From Plakobranchus ocellatus (Eukaryota; Mollusca; Gastropoda; Plakobranchidae): a stretch of DNA of 29,981 nucleotides. The position numbers and the translations under genes were made by a program. The stretch is from assembly GCA_019648995.1 (NCBI GenBank), contig BLXT01003145.1:131347-161327 (forward strand), given 5' to 3'. Below are positions 10,726 through 20,578 of this stretch, piece by piece (the stretch's first letter is position 1; each line of letters starts with the position of its first letter). The notes beneath the pieces were generated by a model. That model searched no databases, was not told where the DNA came from, and saw only the letters and a program-made list of their open reading frames with translations.

Positions 10726-10847
10726 NNNNNNNNNNNNNNNNNNNNNNNNNNNNNNNNNNNNNNNNNNNNNNNNNNNNNNNNNNNNNNNNNNNNNNNNNNN
10801 NNNNNNNNNNNNNNNNNNNNNNNNNNNNNNNNGGGGGGGGGGGGGGG
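10726..10847. other. Assembly gap (107 N) followed by G15
   Basis: N from 10726 to 10832, then a 15-G run. It lies in the presumed intron of the MULE gene. The hypothetical ORFs across it on both strands are meaningless. True gap length is unknown. Confidence 0.95.
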
Positions 10848-11206
10848 TCGATTTCTCATGCTCGCGGTAAATCAAATTAAGGGGGTTGATTTTTACAACA
10901 TTTGAAAAAGATAATTATTATCCACAAATTGAAATGGAACAATGAAATACGTGTGCAGGAAGAATAGATCTTTATTTTCATGTGCATTTTATAAACATTG
11001 AAGACGAAACAAAAATTCACCAATGAATTGAAAGTTAGGATTTTTCATTGCAAATCTAGGCCTCAGGGCCGCTTACGGCCGGTTTTGGATTTGTCTTTGT
11101 AAAATTTTAAAGTTTATTTTGTAAAGCTGTGCCTGTCTTAGTCAATACACAGACAATCAGACATTCCTTGCCAAAATTAGTTAGTTTGGGGTGGAGGAGG
11201 CAAGTA

Positions 11207-11232
11207 ACACACATATACACACACACACACAG
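11207..11232. repeat. AC dinucleotide repeat
   Basis: ACACACATATACACACACAC-type short microsatellite upstream of the main MULE exon. Confidence 0.85.
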
Positions 11233-11499
11233 ACGTAAGGAAAATTTAAAGATAGATTGCCGATAACCTGGGAATATATTTATGTGCTTTGCATCTTTTT
11301 TGGTTTTTACATTGTTTAATTGATTTTTTTTTTGTGGTTACAGGCATCACACCAAGGCATCCAGCACTTAATCAAATCTGCCGAGCGTGAAGCCTTGCTT
11401 TGCGGAGATGCGACGGTCAACATGACAGATTTGCCAGATACGTATGCATCTGTTGACACTGACATGATTGCATATGAACTCATGCGCCGCCACGACATA

Positions 11500-11945
11500 C
11501 GCGGCCGTCCATTATTAACCCCGGGAGATTGAAATTCTCTGTTCAATTCAATTTCAATAATTTTGATACGCAATACCCAAATGGCACCTGAATTGAGGTA
11601 CAAAACATGCATACAAATGGCGACTAGAAAAGACCGCGTGTTAGATGGTCATCGTAACATTGATGATTTGTTCATTGTTTCCCCTGATTATGATGAATCA
11701 CTGATTGCTTGTGCCAGGGCTACAGAATTTTCATCCGCGTGGACTATTGTCCCAGGTACTCCAACACAAAGTGATCTCTGTTTATACACCCGAGAACGAA
11801 CCATGTGATGAGACTGTGTGAATTTTAACTACAGAGTTTGGGTCCTTTCAACACGAATTGCCTTTGTTTATCCTGTGGGTGGGACCGAAAAAAGGAAAGG
11901 GAAAGATGTGGCTTCCAAACCACTTTCTCCCAATTGCCCCTGAAT
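11500..11945 (+). pseudogene. OTU/vertnin-like cysteine-protease-fold domain
   Basis: OTU proteases use a Cys in a GDGNCLFNS-type motif and a late His in a W..NHF motif. Here the motif reads GD, stop (TGA, one base from GGA Gly), NSLFNSIS, so the nucleophile Cys is Ser (TCT against TGT). The late His is kept in WLPNHF. Intermediate landmarks ELRYKTC, SPDYDES and FSSAWTI also fit vertnin-like OTU relatives. Even before the stop codon arose, the Ser would have removed protease activity unless the change is recent decay. The fold assignment is from motif order; alternatives seem unlikely. Confidence 0.65.
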
Positions 11946-12162
11946 CCAGTGATGATGCTGCTGCTCATGATGACGAGAAACAGACAGAGGATGGTGTTTG
12001 CGGTGGTTGCGATGATGATGTATTGAATGATGATGGTAATTTTATGAGGTTGACACCGGGGATGATGATGACCATGCCGACAATGACAACAATGAAATTG
12101 ACAATAGTAGAAGGGATGGTGCGGAGGAGGAAACCATTAAGGCCACAAGCAGCTCAGTTGTC

Positions 12163-14074
12163 TTGCATGATGGTGATGAGACAGAGACAGACGATGAAAC
12201 TGATGATTCTAACGACTTGATGGGAGTATGTGTTGAGGGAAAAGTATTTTCGAGAGATAATTTTTTACCTGTCAATGAAGTCCTAGATCTCCTGACAGGC
12301 GACACACTAGAAACGGTGCATGCAAGCGTACCTCTAAGTAGGAAGGAAAATGTTTGGTTTTTGGTAGACAAGTCAGACAACGTCATACGCCGAAAAGGGG
12401 GCAAAAAATCTCAATACTGGGATGACTGTTGGGCGTGGGGTAATGGAGCAAAGGCAAGCACACCATCCACATTGTACTTAAGGCAAAACGATTGGCCATA
12501 CATGTTGTCAAAAGAGAAGAAAAAATATTGTCAAGAGAAGGAGTCAAATGGAAAGAAAGTATACAAGGCTGTAGAGCCTCAGCCAACCTTAGAAGATATT
12601 TTTACACTTCGGCGGAATTACTCCAAGCATGCGCATTCAAATGATTATGTTCGCCGTGTAACGTGGTTAGAGAAACACGAAAGGAGATGCCTTTATGAGT
12701 ATCGAGGAAAATATCCAGGTGCTCATGCACACGGAAAGTCTGCAAATCCTGAACGCACTGGTGCATACATTCGGTTGCAACCACAGGTCATGGACAAACT
12801 CAAAGAAGATGTCCGAACACAGAAGCCGGATAACTGTATAGGGCGGCTGATATCTTGTGTGGGCAAAAGAAAAAGCGGGTCATTTACGATGCAAAACACA
12901 GGAAAAAAGGGAATGGGATGAACATGCAGACAGTCAGGACGGGAACTTTTGCAGACCAAGTACGCACGGTTGAAAGGATGGCTCATACTGAAAAGTATAG
13001 GACTTTATTCAAGTCATCACAGGTGCACAGGGAAAGGTACCAACAATCATTCTGCATTCCCAAGAACAGATGGCTGACATGAAAAGGTCTTGCAGCCCTG
13101 GACCGAATGGCGTCCGGAGTGTCATGACGTTTGACAAAACATTTAATCTTACAGACGTACATGTAATGGCAGCAGTGTACAAAAATGTTGCCTGTTAATG
13201 TCGCGTACCATGGAACATCCAGGTTTCTTTGGAGCGTTCTTCCTCCATGGTAACTCAGATTTCAGAGTATTCACCCAATTCTTCCAGCATATTGCATTAG
13301 AATTTGCTGACTCACCTAACCCTGTCTTGAACTCCGACGAAGAAAAGGCCATGAGAAATGCCATGGCATTCGCTTTTCCAGATGCTGGAATTTTGACATG
13401 CAATCGACATTTGCGTGGCAACTGTATCAACTATCTTACAGATAAGATCGATGTGCCACATGGCCCCAAAATAAGACTTCTGTCTACAATTTTTGGGGCT
13501 AACTGTCTTCTGTCCATTCAACTGGTGAGGTTGTTTTTTAAACCAGGCTTGAAATAGCATACTGCGAGATGCACAAGACAGCACCCGAATTCATCTCTTA
13601 CTTTGAAACTCACGTTGTAGGCAAGATTAGAGATAATCTTGCAGCTTCTCAGCTCTCTCATCTTACAGACATAAGTTGGCCTTGGGCAAACAATTTGGCA
13701 GAATCGCTAAATCATGTTTTGAAACAAACCACATATTAGAGAAACCTCAATCTGCCAGCACTAGTTGAAGCATTGAATGATCTTGTGCATGGCCAGTCAA
13801 AGGAGATTGAGAGGAGTCTCATTGGCAGAGGCGATCTGATGCTGCAGGAACAGTTTTGAGGTTCAGAATGACAGCTGACGCGTGACAGGCCCTACCTGAT
13901 GGCAAAAGAAACAAACAGATGTCGCGTTTCACCAAAAGAATTCAAGATGCAAACCTACAGGTCTCAAGGGGGTGGGAGGGAGGTCTTTTGGAAAATGCCC
14001 CTAAAGACAAAGGGAGAAAACCAGGACAAAAGTCAAAAAAGGCATCAAAGACACACACACCCAAAAAAAATTAA
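12163..14074 (+). pseudogene. MULE-type transposase part (DNA-binding region and DDE core)
   Basis: This half cuts and joins DNA at the TIRs in active relatives. The open stretch 12163-12921 carries the pre-core block with WFLVDKSDNV, SQYWDDC and YRGKYPG. The catalytic core is spread over frames: first Asp in MTFDKTFNLTD (codon 13133), second Asp in LNSDEEKAMRNAM (13336), the MULE-specific C-x2-H in CNRHLRGNC (13399-13410) and the Glu in NNLAESLNHVLK (codon 13701). All catalytic residues survive although stops at 13195, 13737 and 13858 and several frameshifts break the gene. The C-terminus is Lys-rich. This transposase type is common in mollusc, cnidarian and lamprey genomes as I recall. Confidence 0.82.
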
Positions 14075-15387
14075 CTGAAAGTGTCGCAAAAGTACCCTTG
14101 TACCTAGTTCGTGAAAGTTATGGTTAAATATATTATGTCAATTTTGCATGTTTAGTTCTCTGTGGTCCCCGTGTGGCATGATCTTACATTCTCTTAATGG
14201 TGAGGCTTGACTTGACTTAGAGGTATGTTGCGTCAGGTTACTGATGAGTATAAAAACACTGTTTTCATAATTTTCCATTACTCCTATACTGAACTTTACT
14301 TGCACTTAATATTTTTAGTGGTGTAATCATTTGAAGTAAGGTCAAAATTTAAAGGAAAAAGAAAGCAAAATTTTATTTTTTTTTTAATCACAAAAATATT
14401 GATTGTTGATAAATACGTGAAAGTAATCTATTGGAAATTCTCTATTGAGTTTATTTCTGTCAAGAAATGAGTTTTACAATGCTTGGGGTCTATCGCTAAG
14501 TGTGGTGGATCCACCTGACTAAATAATTTCTTGTTTCAGTTTTATGGGCTTATTTTATCCTTTCTGGGCATTGCATTACATATTTGATGTTTTTTAAGTA
14601 TCCGCATGGGCCAATGTTACATGTTTGTCCCACCAGCGACAGGTTTTTTTTTGTCCCACTCACAGTCTGTAGTCTGATTATTTTTATGAAGACTTAAAAA
14701 ACTTTTTTTCGTTACTATTCTGTTGCTCTCTTTTGATATCATGATGCGTCTTTCATTTTTTTTCCAAATTTCTTATTTGATTATAATTTTATGATGTACA
14801 ATTTGAAAAAAAATGTTATCACTTTCTTATTGTGCTAATTCTGAGCGATAATCTAATCAAAGATTACACAAAATAGCTTCAATTGAACTTCTTTTTATCT
14901 TTGATAAAAAAAAAAAGAGGAAATGATCTAAGAAAAATTCATCTGTTTCATGTGCCATAACATTCATTATACCTACTGATATTACACTCGTGTCATGCAT
15001 TTGACCCACCCGTGACAGAGAGTCACATTTCAAGATTTTTCACCGTTTGGTTATGTGTTGACCCATTTAGTTCTTGCTTGATTATTTGATTGGTTTATTC
15101 AAGAATAAAATGAATGTATTCTTGAAACATTTGTGAACCATAGGCTTTTAAATTTGAAAAATTGTCCCACTCGTGACAGTGGAGTTGCCTAAGTCTGACG
15201 ATGGCCTTGCTTTGAGTGGCTTCCAAATATTATTAGTATTATGTGACTGCACAAAATATGATAAATGTTTTGTGTTGAGTTCTCTCCCCTCGCCCCCTCC
15301 CCCCCGGTCTGTCTGTCTGTCTGTGTATCTGTCTGTCTTTCTGTGTGTCTGTCTGTCTACCTGTCTGTCTGTCTATCTCTCTCTCTC
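14075..15387. other. AT-rich 3' part of the MULE with subterminal repeats
   Basis: No gene is evident. Four related words occur: TGTCCCACCAGCGACAG (14626), TGTCCCACTCACAG (14652), TGACCCACCCGTGACAG (15002) and TGTCCCACTCGTGACAG (15163). Each is a rough inverted repeat (GTCCCAC / GTGACAG) and could be a subterminal binding site. CTGTCTGT repeats (15305-15380) lie against the right TIR. Confidence 0.5.
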
Positions 15388-15599
15388 TGACTTCACTTAC
15401 CAAGGTTCAATTTAACAAAAATAAACAATATTCTGTAGGATAATTTCGGTATTATTGCTGCTGTTGGGATGGTACACAACATTTTATCTTTTTCAAAAAG
15501 GCAGATAACTCTCTCACAATAATTTTTTTTTTCTTTTAATTATATTTTTCCTGGTCGTTTCCGGTCATTTCCAGCCGTTTCCGGTATTACGTAGCACCC
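15388..15599 (-). repeat. MULE right terminal inverted repeat
   Basis: Reverse complement of the left TIR with scattered substitutions; it lacks one ACCGGAAA-type unit of the left copy. The outer end reads ...CCGGTATTACGTAGCACC, and the last base (15599, C) does not pair with A9056. Confidence 0.9.
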
Positions 15600-15607
15600 C
15601 TGGCATC
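15600..15607 (+). repeat. MULE target-site duplication, right copy
   Basis: CTGGCATC, identical to 9048-9055, and at the same time the inner eight bases of the right TIR of the older hAT-like MITE. Confidence 0.75.
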
Positions 15608-17896
15608 CCTGTTTTTATATTTTCTAAATCTGTAATGTTTTCTGAACATCATGCTGTTTGAATTTTTTACATATCTTAATTAGAAGCTGAGAGATTGCAG
15701 ATTGAAGACAGAAAATCAAGAAAGCATTCAAATGAGAAAATTGCTTTTAAATTTCCAGCTTTAATTTCCCTAAAATTTTTCTTTTTCCTTGATTTGCAGA
15801 GCAATAAAATTTATTCTGTTGTATTGTGATAAATTTTAAGTCTTGGAGCATTAATAAATGTATTTTAAGAGTTATTACTTGATAAAATTATAGATTTGTC
15901 TAGGGAAATGATGAATGTTAAGAAAAAAGGATGAACACATCGGAAGACAAACCATTCCATAGATCTAGATACTCGACTTTCAAAGCTTAAAAAAAAAAAA
16001 AAAGAAAGAAAGAAATGTTGAGATTCCAGAGCTTATAGATCTAGGATGTTGTGATTTGTCAAATGTTCGTTTGGATCTGGTTTAACACATGTGGCTTTAG
16101 CTTGGTGATTAACTTGATTTAAATCTCCAGGGATTACTACATCTGTAGGAGTGGTGAAAACCTGGACCAAATCTTAGGTTTAGATCTCTAGATTAGAATT
16201 ATTTTAAATGCCGAGGATCACCTAAGTATATTTTCGTAACATTGAAACATCTTAAAAATAACTCCTGTGATGTAAATAAACTGGTCTAGATCCAGATTTA
16301 GATTTTTATTTTACACAATCGTACACTAGATCTAGATCTAGTCTATGTTTTGTTCAAGGTCATATAAGCTTGGCAGCTCTGTTGATCATTGTGATTCTTC
16401 TTATCATAAGCATTCTCGTCCTCATGTGAGCTGGCATTCTCAGTCACGAAATAATCCTCTATGAACTGATTTAGCTGGCCTTTTTTCATTTTAGAAGAGC
16501 AGCAATAGTTTTTTTTTGTTCTAGTTAACTAGATCTAGAATCCAGATTAGGCCTAGATAATACCAACATATTGCCGCTGATAAACAAGCCCTTAGATATG
16601 GAGCATAGCTCTCAATTTAAATTCATTTTAAAAAAAGTATTTATCACAGTAAGAAAAGACTTTCGCAGTTTGAAATAAAAAGATAATAAGTTCTTTAACA
16701 TAATATATAGGTAGGTATAAATTTATCTGAATGGGCAAATTAGTGAGGTAGATGAGGTAGAGAATACAAAGACATAATCCACAGGAAAACTACTTTTTTA
16801 GCAGAAAAAAAAGGACACAACATGCCATAAAAAAAGCTTTTCAGAACACCTTATGACAAAAAAAAAAATAATAATAATCTTTTGGGACAAGATAAATTAA
16901 TAGTTCAAGATTGATTTTAAACAAAAATATCAATTTTGTTGGATATTGGCCCAACATCACTATTTTGCCTGCATCTTGAAATAGAGCCCAGCGATATGTG
17001 CTATGTTTTCGCTGAATGCATCACAGATGATACCCCCCAAAGAAAGCTTAGAATCTTAACTGCACAATGCCTATGTTATATTTCAACACGTTTTCTGTTA
17101 TGATCCTCATAGAGCTGCCAAATATAGTCTTATTTTCAGCATCCTGTCTGTTAAGAAGACAGCAAACTTTTGTTAAAACAATCAACATCACTCTCCCTGT
17201 CAGTATTCTTGTAATGTATTGTGGTTCCCTTTCAAGCGCTCATTTAGTAACTAGCAGAAACTAGAAAAAATCCAAGGGAGCATGGCCTGGCCTGTACATA
17301 AGATGTTGGAGGATGCAGAAATACAGTATGCATCAGAGCATCTTTTGTGTGCTGGCAGTTGGATGTGTGTATTGTAAAGCTGATAATCAGATTTTCCCCC
17401 AGAACAAAGCCATCTCAGACTAGCTTTAAGCTGGCCACAGCCATTGATTCTAGAGCAAAACCAGCACTTTCTTTTATGAAATTTCCTCTATCTGAGGCCT
17501 CCTGTTTAGTTAAACTACTCTGCTTGCATTTAAGAAGCAATGGTAAATAATGCAAGCCTGTCATGGAAAATATTTCACAGGCAATCACAATCAGACTTTA
17601 CATAACTAAGTGTCATCGATTATAAATACCTATGTATACACAGAGGAATCCCATTTTTTAAATGTAAGGACAGATTTTTATGGACTAGTTAACTGAGAGA
17701 AGGGAGTGGGGAAAAAAAATTCTGATAGCAACGTTGAAATTTGCAACCCTAAGTCTTTCCTTTGCGTAGGATTTAAATCTGGACAAATACAAATGGGTTA
17801 GGTATGCCAATTTTTCTTTACATTCTGTTTATTGAGTGCTGATTTGTTAAACGAGGTACATATGTGTAGATTGGAACATATTCATGCAGGCAGTGT

Positions 17897-17985
17897 GTTA
17901 GGCGCCTTGGCCAAGTGGTTTGCACCAACTTCAACAGAACCTGTTAATGTTATGCTTAATCCGCTGTCCTAAAAGTATATCTCTG
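17897..17985 (+). repeat. tRNA-derived SINE head (remnant)
   Basis: GTTAGGCGCCTTGGCCAAGT leads into a good Pol III A box (TGGCCAAGTGG). A degraded B-box-like word (GCTTAATCC) follows about 50 bp later. A true tRNA gene is excluded because no cloverleaf with a paired acceptor stem can be drawn. Best read as a decayed tRNA-Leu/Ser-type SINE head. Confidence 0.3.
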
Positions 17986-18451
17986 TGATTTAAGCAATTT
18001 TTGATTTTAATTAAGACATAGTAGCGTTAAATGCTCATTTCTTCTGTCATATTCAGGTTTGCTCCGCATTTTTTAAAAGACATTTTTTTTTATTTGATGT
18101 TCCTCAACATTGTTTTCAAGGGTAGGCATGTCTGCTTATTAAAATATAATATTAATATTATATATATGTATATTGATAAGTGTGCGGTATAATTTTAGCA
18201 CAAGTAATCAGGGATTGAATAATGTTCTTAGGAATTGTACAAAGGTTGAGTAGTATAAAATGTAAAATTTATCAATGCTCTGTGCAGCATCAATAAATGA
18301 AAATGATCCTGTCGGTAAGATCCTGTCAATATTGTTCCTTTTTATATCTTTCTTTCCAAATCCCTTTTCCAGGATTGTAGGTGTTTGCTTTTTTTTTCTT
18401 TTTACTGAGATAAGAATGGCCATTCATTTTATGTGACTTAAACTGTTTCAG

Positions 18452-18691
18452 AGTGAAGGTAAGGCTCACTCAAGAGGAAAATTGGGTGTGGCAGATCATG
18501 TGCGTGTAGATACCCTTCAACCCTCAGCCAGACAGACAGAGGCTCCAGCTGACATCCCTGTGGGTGCTGTGGGCAGAGTTGTTGGCAGTCACAGTTCTCT
18601 GGCCAGTGTTCCCAAGCCTTGGAAGAAACACAACAACAGAAACAAAAAAGAGAAACTGAGGAGAGTTCACAGAGACTTGGATGTTTGCTGA
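18452..18691 (+). CDS. LSG1: LSG1 last coding exon (exon D)
   Basis: It follows AAACTGTTTCAG in phase 0 and encodes 79 residues to TGA at 18689-18691. The first part (SEGKAHSRGKLGVADHVRVD) and the Ala/Val-rich middle are poorly conserved. The C-terminus reads PKPWKKHNNRNKKEKLRRVH and ends DLDVC, nearly the same as the basic C-terminal tail of animal LSG1 (KPWKKHGNRNKKEKSRR in human as I recall). It completes the protein begun upstream. No confident polyadenylation signal is near; an ATTAAA lies near 18808 and an AATAAA near 19778. Confidence 0.92.
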   Translation, partial: SEGKAHSRGKLGVADHVRVDTLQPSARQTEAPADIPVGAVGRVVGSHSSLASVPKPWKKHNNRNKKEKLRRVHRDLDVC

Positions 18692-19849
18692 GCTTGAATA
18701 ATTTTGCAGCGGTCTCGTAATACAAGACTTTCTTTCTCAACAAAAAATGTGATAATAAGTAAGGGCCTTAATTTGATTAATTTCTTTCTGTCTCTTTTAC
18801 TGTCTATAAATTAAAAATTCAATTTATCATGGTAATAACACCTATGATGTCCTCAAGGCATGCTTTTTGATGAGTGGAAATTGAGGGTGACCTGGTCTTC
18901 CTATTGAGATGCCATGTAACAAGACAGCTAATTTTAGATAGCTTAATGGTGACTCCAGATTTGTATTAAGCAACCACATATATACATAATACTATGAAAG
19001 TTTCAATGTGGTCTTTTAAAAATTGTATGACATATGTTGAATTATGTGTAAATCGAACAATAATGTCTTTTGAAATTATTTTTTATGACATTGACAAGTA
19101 AAAGCCTGTAATTTTGATATGATTTCAGATGTCTTGTTTCTGACTTACACTTTTGATTCTGCATCCAAAAATACTTAATATGTACAACTTTCAATGTGAT
19201 ACATCTTAAAAAGTGTTTGATTAGTGTCAAATTTCGTATTTAAAAACCGCTTTCTGTAAGATTTCACTGCCAAAGTGTATTTTATCCTGAAACGCCAGTT
19301 TTGTCCAAATCGGAAAAAAAAAATTGATAAAGTCTGCAGTTTTGAAAAAAAATTTAGCTTTAACTAGGTGGTTCTGTTTTTATGTATAGCAAGTTTGATC
19401 ACTGCAACTACTTTAGTTTGTATTTTATGAATATCTCAAATTGGCATTTTTCATCATTTCCACGTAAATTTTAATTGAGGAAGAGGATTTTTTCAAGTTT
19501 TGTACGGCCATATTTTCTTTATCTTTTGAATAACAGGTTCTAAACTTAACAAAAGAACGGAACAATATGCAACTGTTCTTATGGAAATATTACCATGGAG
19601 GTCCCTGGTATTATACATTTAGAGGAAAATCGCTCTGAAATGACGTAATATTGCATTTTTTATGTAAATGACATGCATTCGGTAAAAGTTTTCAATTTCG
19701 AAATGTGTAACTTTTTTGTTTTTGCACCGATTTTGATGGGTTTTTTTTTATCTTCATGGTTTCTAATTTATGTTTGAAATAAACTCATCTAAATTTAAAT
19801 GTGGTGTTTTTGAAATTTTAGTTTGTGACAAACTTATCAGTTTAGGAAG
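18692..19849. other. Intergenic AT-rich stretch after LSG1
   Basis: It probably includes the LSG1 3' UTR. I see no gene, RNA or clear repeat here; the minus-strand ORF at 19042-19230 has no recognisable content. Confidence 0.5.
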
Positions 19850-20578
19850 GTCATCCGCCTTTCTCTTGCTGGCAACAAAGACAGCCCCATAAGCTGCCTA
19901 TGCGTAAGGCCTTCGCTTTGTCAGGACGTGAAAAGGGTCGGGGGTTTTTTGTTTGTTTGTTTTTTTTTTTGGTTAGTAATGGAGAAGTTTTAAGAATCAG
20001 CCCCAGGGCTCCCCGCCCATCTCGGAGCCCAAACAAGGGGACACGTTGCGCGGCACTCAAACGCTGTACCAGGGCTACCTTGGAACAATACTCCCAGCAG
20101 AGAGTGTGGGACCTCAACTGGGCTTGACACAAGCCCTAATCAAAGAAAAATGACCTGCCGGTTGGGCAGACTAGTTTAGCGCTGCCCTCCCGTCTGGGGA
20201 GAAGGAAATGGTCAGGGAGGCATGTAGATGAGTGACAGCCACTATTGCTAGGCTGTCACGATCTCAACCCCCTGGATCCACCCCTCTCCCATACGCGTCG
20301 TACCTCACGGCAAACAGGGCACCCACACTATGGGGATGGGCCAGCCAATTATTTCCAGCACCGGGGAGCTACGTTGGGTAGAAGTAGGAGACAGTAAGAG
20401 GAGAAGCAGACAGGACGATAGCACAGGAAATGCAGTGGGGAGAGAAGACAAAGCAATGTGAAGAGAAAGTGATGTTGCTCATGTACCGACGAGAGGCAGT
20501 TCATGGGCGATAATCTGTTTTAGTCGCCTCTTACGACTTGCAGAGTACAGTGGGTCGATTCTATCCCAGACTCCTGTG
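19850..20578 (+). repeat. GC-rich SINE-like / repeat block
   Basis: Composition rises sharply to GC-rich at about 19845 and the block ends against the LINE endonuclease fragment. Its 3' part contains TAGTCGCCTCTTACGACTTG and then GGGTCGATTCTATCCC, which resembles the conserved core repeatedly seen at the 3' end of mollusc SINEs. A perfect 9-bp stem with a 10-nt loop (GTGACAGCC / GGCTGTCAC) lies at 20232-20259. Short ORFs on both strands show no known domain. Whether the 5' 300 bp is the same unit is unclear. Confidence 0.4.

Larger units (their letters stand above)
11344..14074 (+). pseudogene. MULE gene: OTU/vertnin-like domain plus DDE transposase (broken)
   Basis: One ancestral coding exon, now in several frames. 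From the acceptor at 11343: ~60 unrecognised residues (ASHQGIQHL...), then RPLLTPGD, a TGA stop, NSLFNSIS, and further ELRYKTC, SPDYDES and FSSAW (11500-11755). In the next frame come VYTPENEP and WLPNHFLP (to ~11945). This order matches the OTU-like N-terminal domain of vertnin-like proteins. An acidic linker (11945-12230) follows, then a conserved block (WFLVDKSDNV, SQYWDDC, YRGKYPGAHAHG) and the transposase catalytic region. The tail is basic and ends in KKASKTHTPKKN then TAA at 14072-14074. Stops include 11530, 11818, 13195, 13737, 13858 and one near 13882, with frameshifts near 11755, 12100, 12840, 13010, 13195 and 13500. The protein cannot be made. Confidence 0.8.
9056..15599 (+). mobile_element. 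Mutator-like (MULE) DNA transposon, 6.54 kb, full length but inactive
   Basis: The element is bounded by ~215-bp terminal inverted repeats (9056-9275 and 15388-15599) starting GGTGCTACGTAATACCGGAAA on each side, and by an 8-bp direct duplication. Inside is one broken + strand gene (9854-14074) with an OTU/vertnin-like domain and a DDE transposase of MULE type. Long TIRs, 8-bp duplication and a D-D-CxxH-E transposase together make the superfamily call firm. About 1.3 kb of AT-rich DNA (14075-15387) separates the gene from the right TIR, and a 107-bp N gap lies in its presumed intron. Confidence 0.88.
8565..15611. mobile_element. hAT-like MITE, split by the MULE insertion
   Basis: CAGGGATGCCAG at 8565-8576 and its exact reverse complement CTGGCATCCCTG at 15600-15611 form 12-bp terminal inverted repeats, extendable by one base (A/T). 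CAGGGATG is a typical start for hAT transposon ends. Removing the MULE (9056-15599) and one 8-bp target copy leaves a ~495-bp element with no coding capacity. Flanking 8-mers (GTTTTTTA and TTTTTATA) agree at 6 of 8 positions, a possible decayed hAT target duplication in T-rich sequence. The right TIR overlaps the MULE target duplication, so the MULE landed in it. Confidence 0.5.
8409..18451 (+). other. LSG1 intron between exons C and D (10 kb)
   Basis: Begins GTGAGT and ends AAACTGTTTCAG. Most of its length is the nested hAT-like MITE plus MULE insertion (8565-15611). In 15612-17896 I see AT-rich DNA with a cluster of AGATCTAG words (15960-16560) and, at 16960-17560, a less AT-rich block with no convincing gene. 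A tRNA-like SINE head (17897) and AT palindromes near 18145-18162 follow. Confidence 0.75.

Noticed and set aside
10422-10880. 152-codon ORF on the + strand and a 67-codon ORF opposite
   Set aside because: Both run through the 107-N gap, so most of the protein is undefined.
11344-11400. Resemblance of ASHQGIQHL...AERE to the N-terminus of V-ATPase subunit G
   Set aside because: Only about a dozen residues agree; the following sequence leads straight into the OTU/vertnin-like domain and nothing else fits subunit G.
12042-12404. 120-codon minus-strand ORF rich in Ser
   Set aside because: It is the shadow of the acidic GAT-rich linker of the MULE gene on the other strand.
16960-17560. Less AT-rich block with two + strand ORFs (17067-17264, 17347-17550) as a possible gene
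   Set aside because: No family motif or matching splice pair was found; the peptides look like random translation.
18145-18162. Perfect 18-bp AT palindrome
   Set aside because: Made only of A and T within AT-rich DNA, so likely chance.
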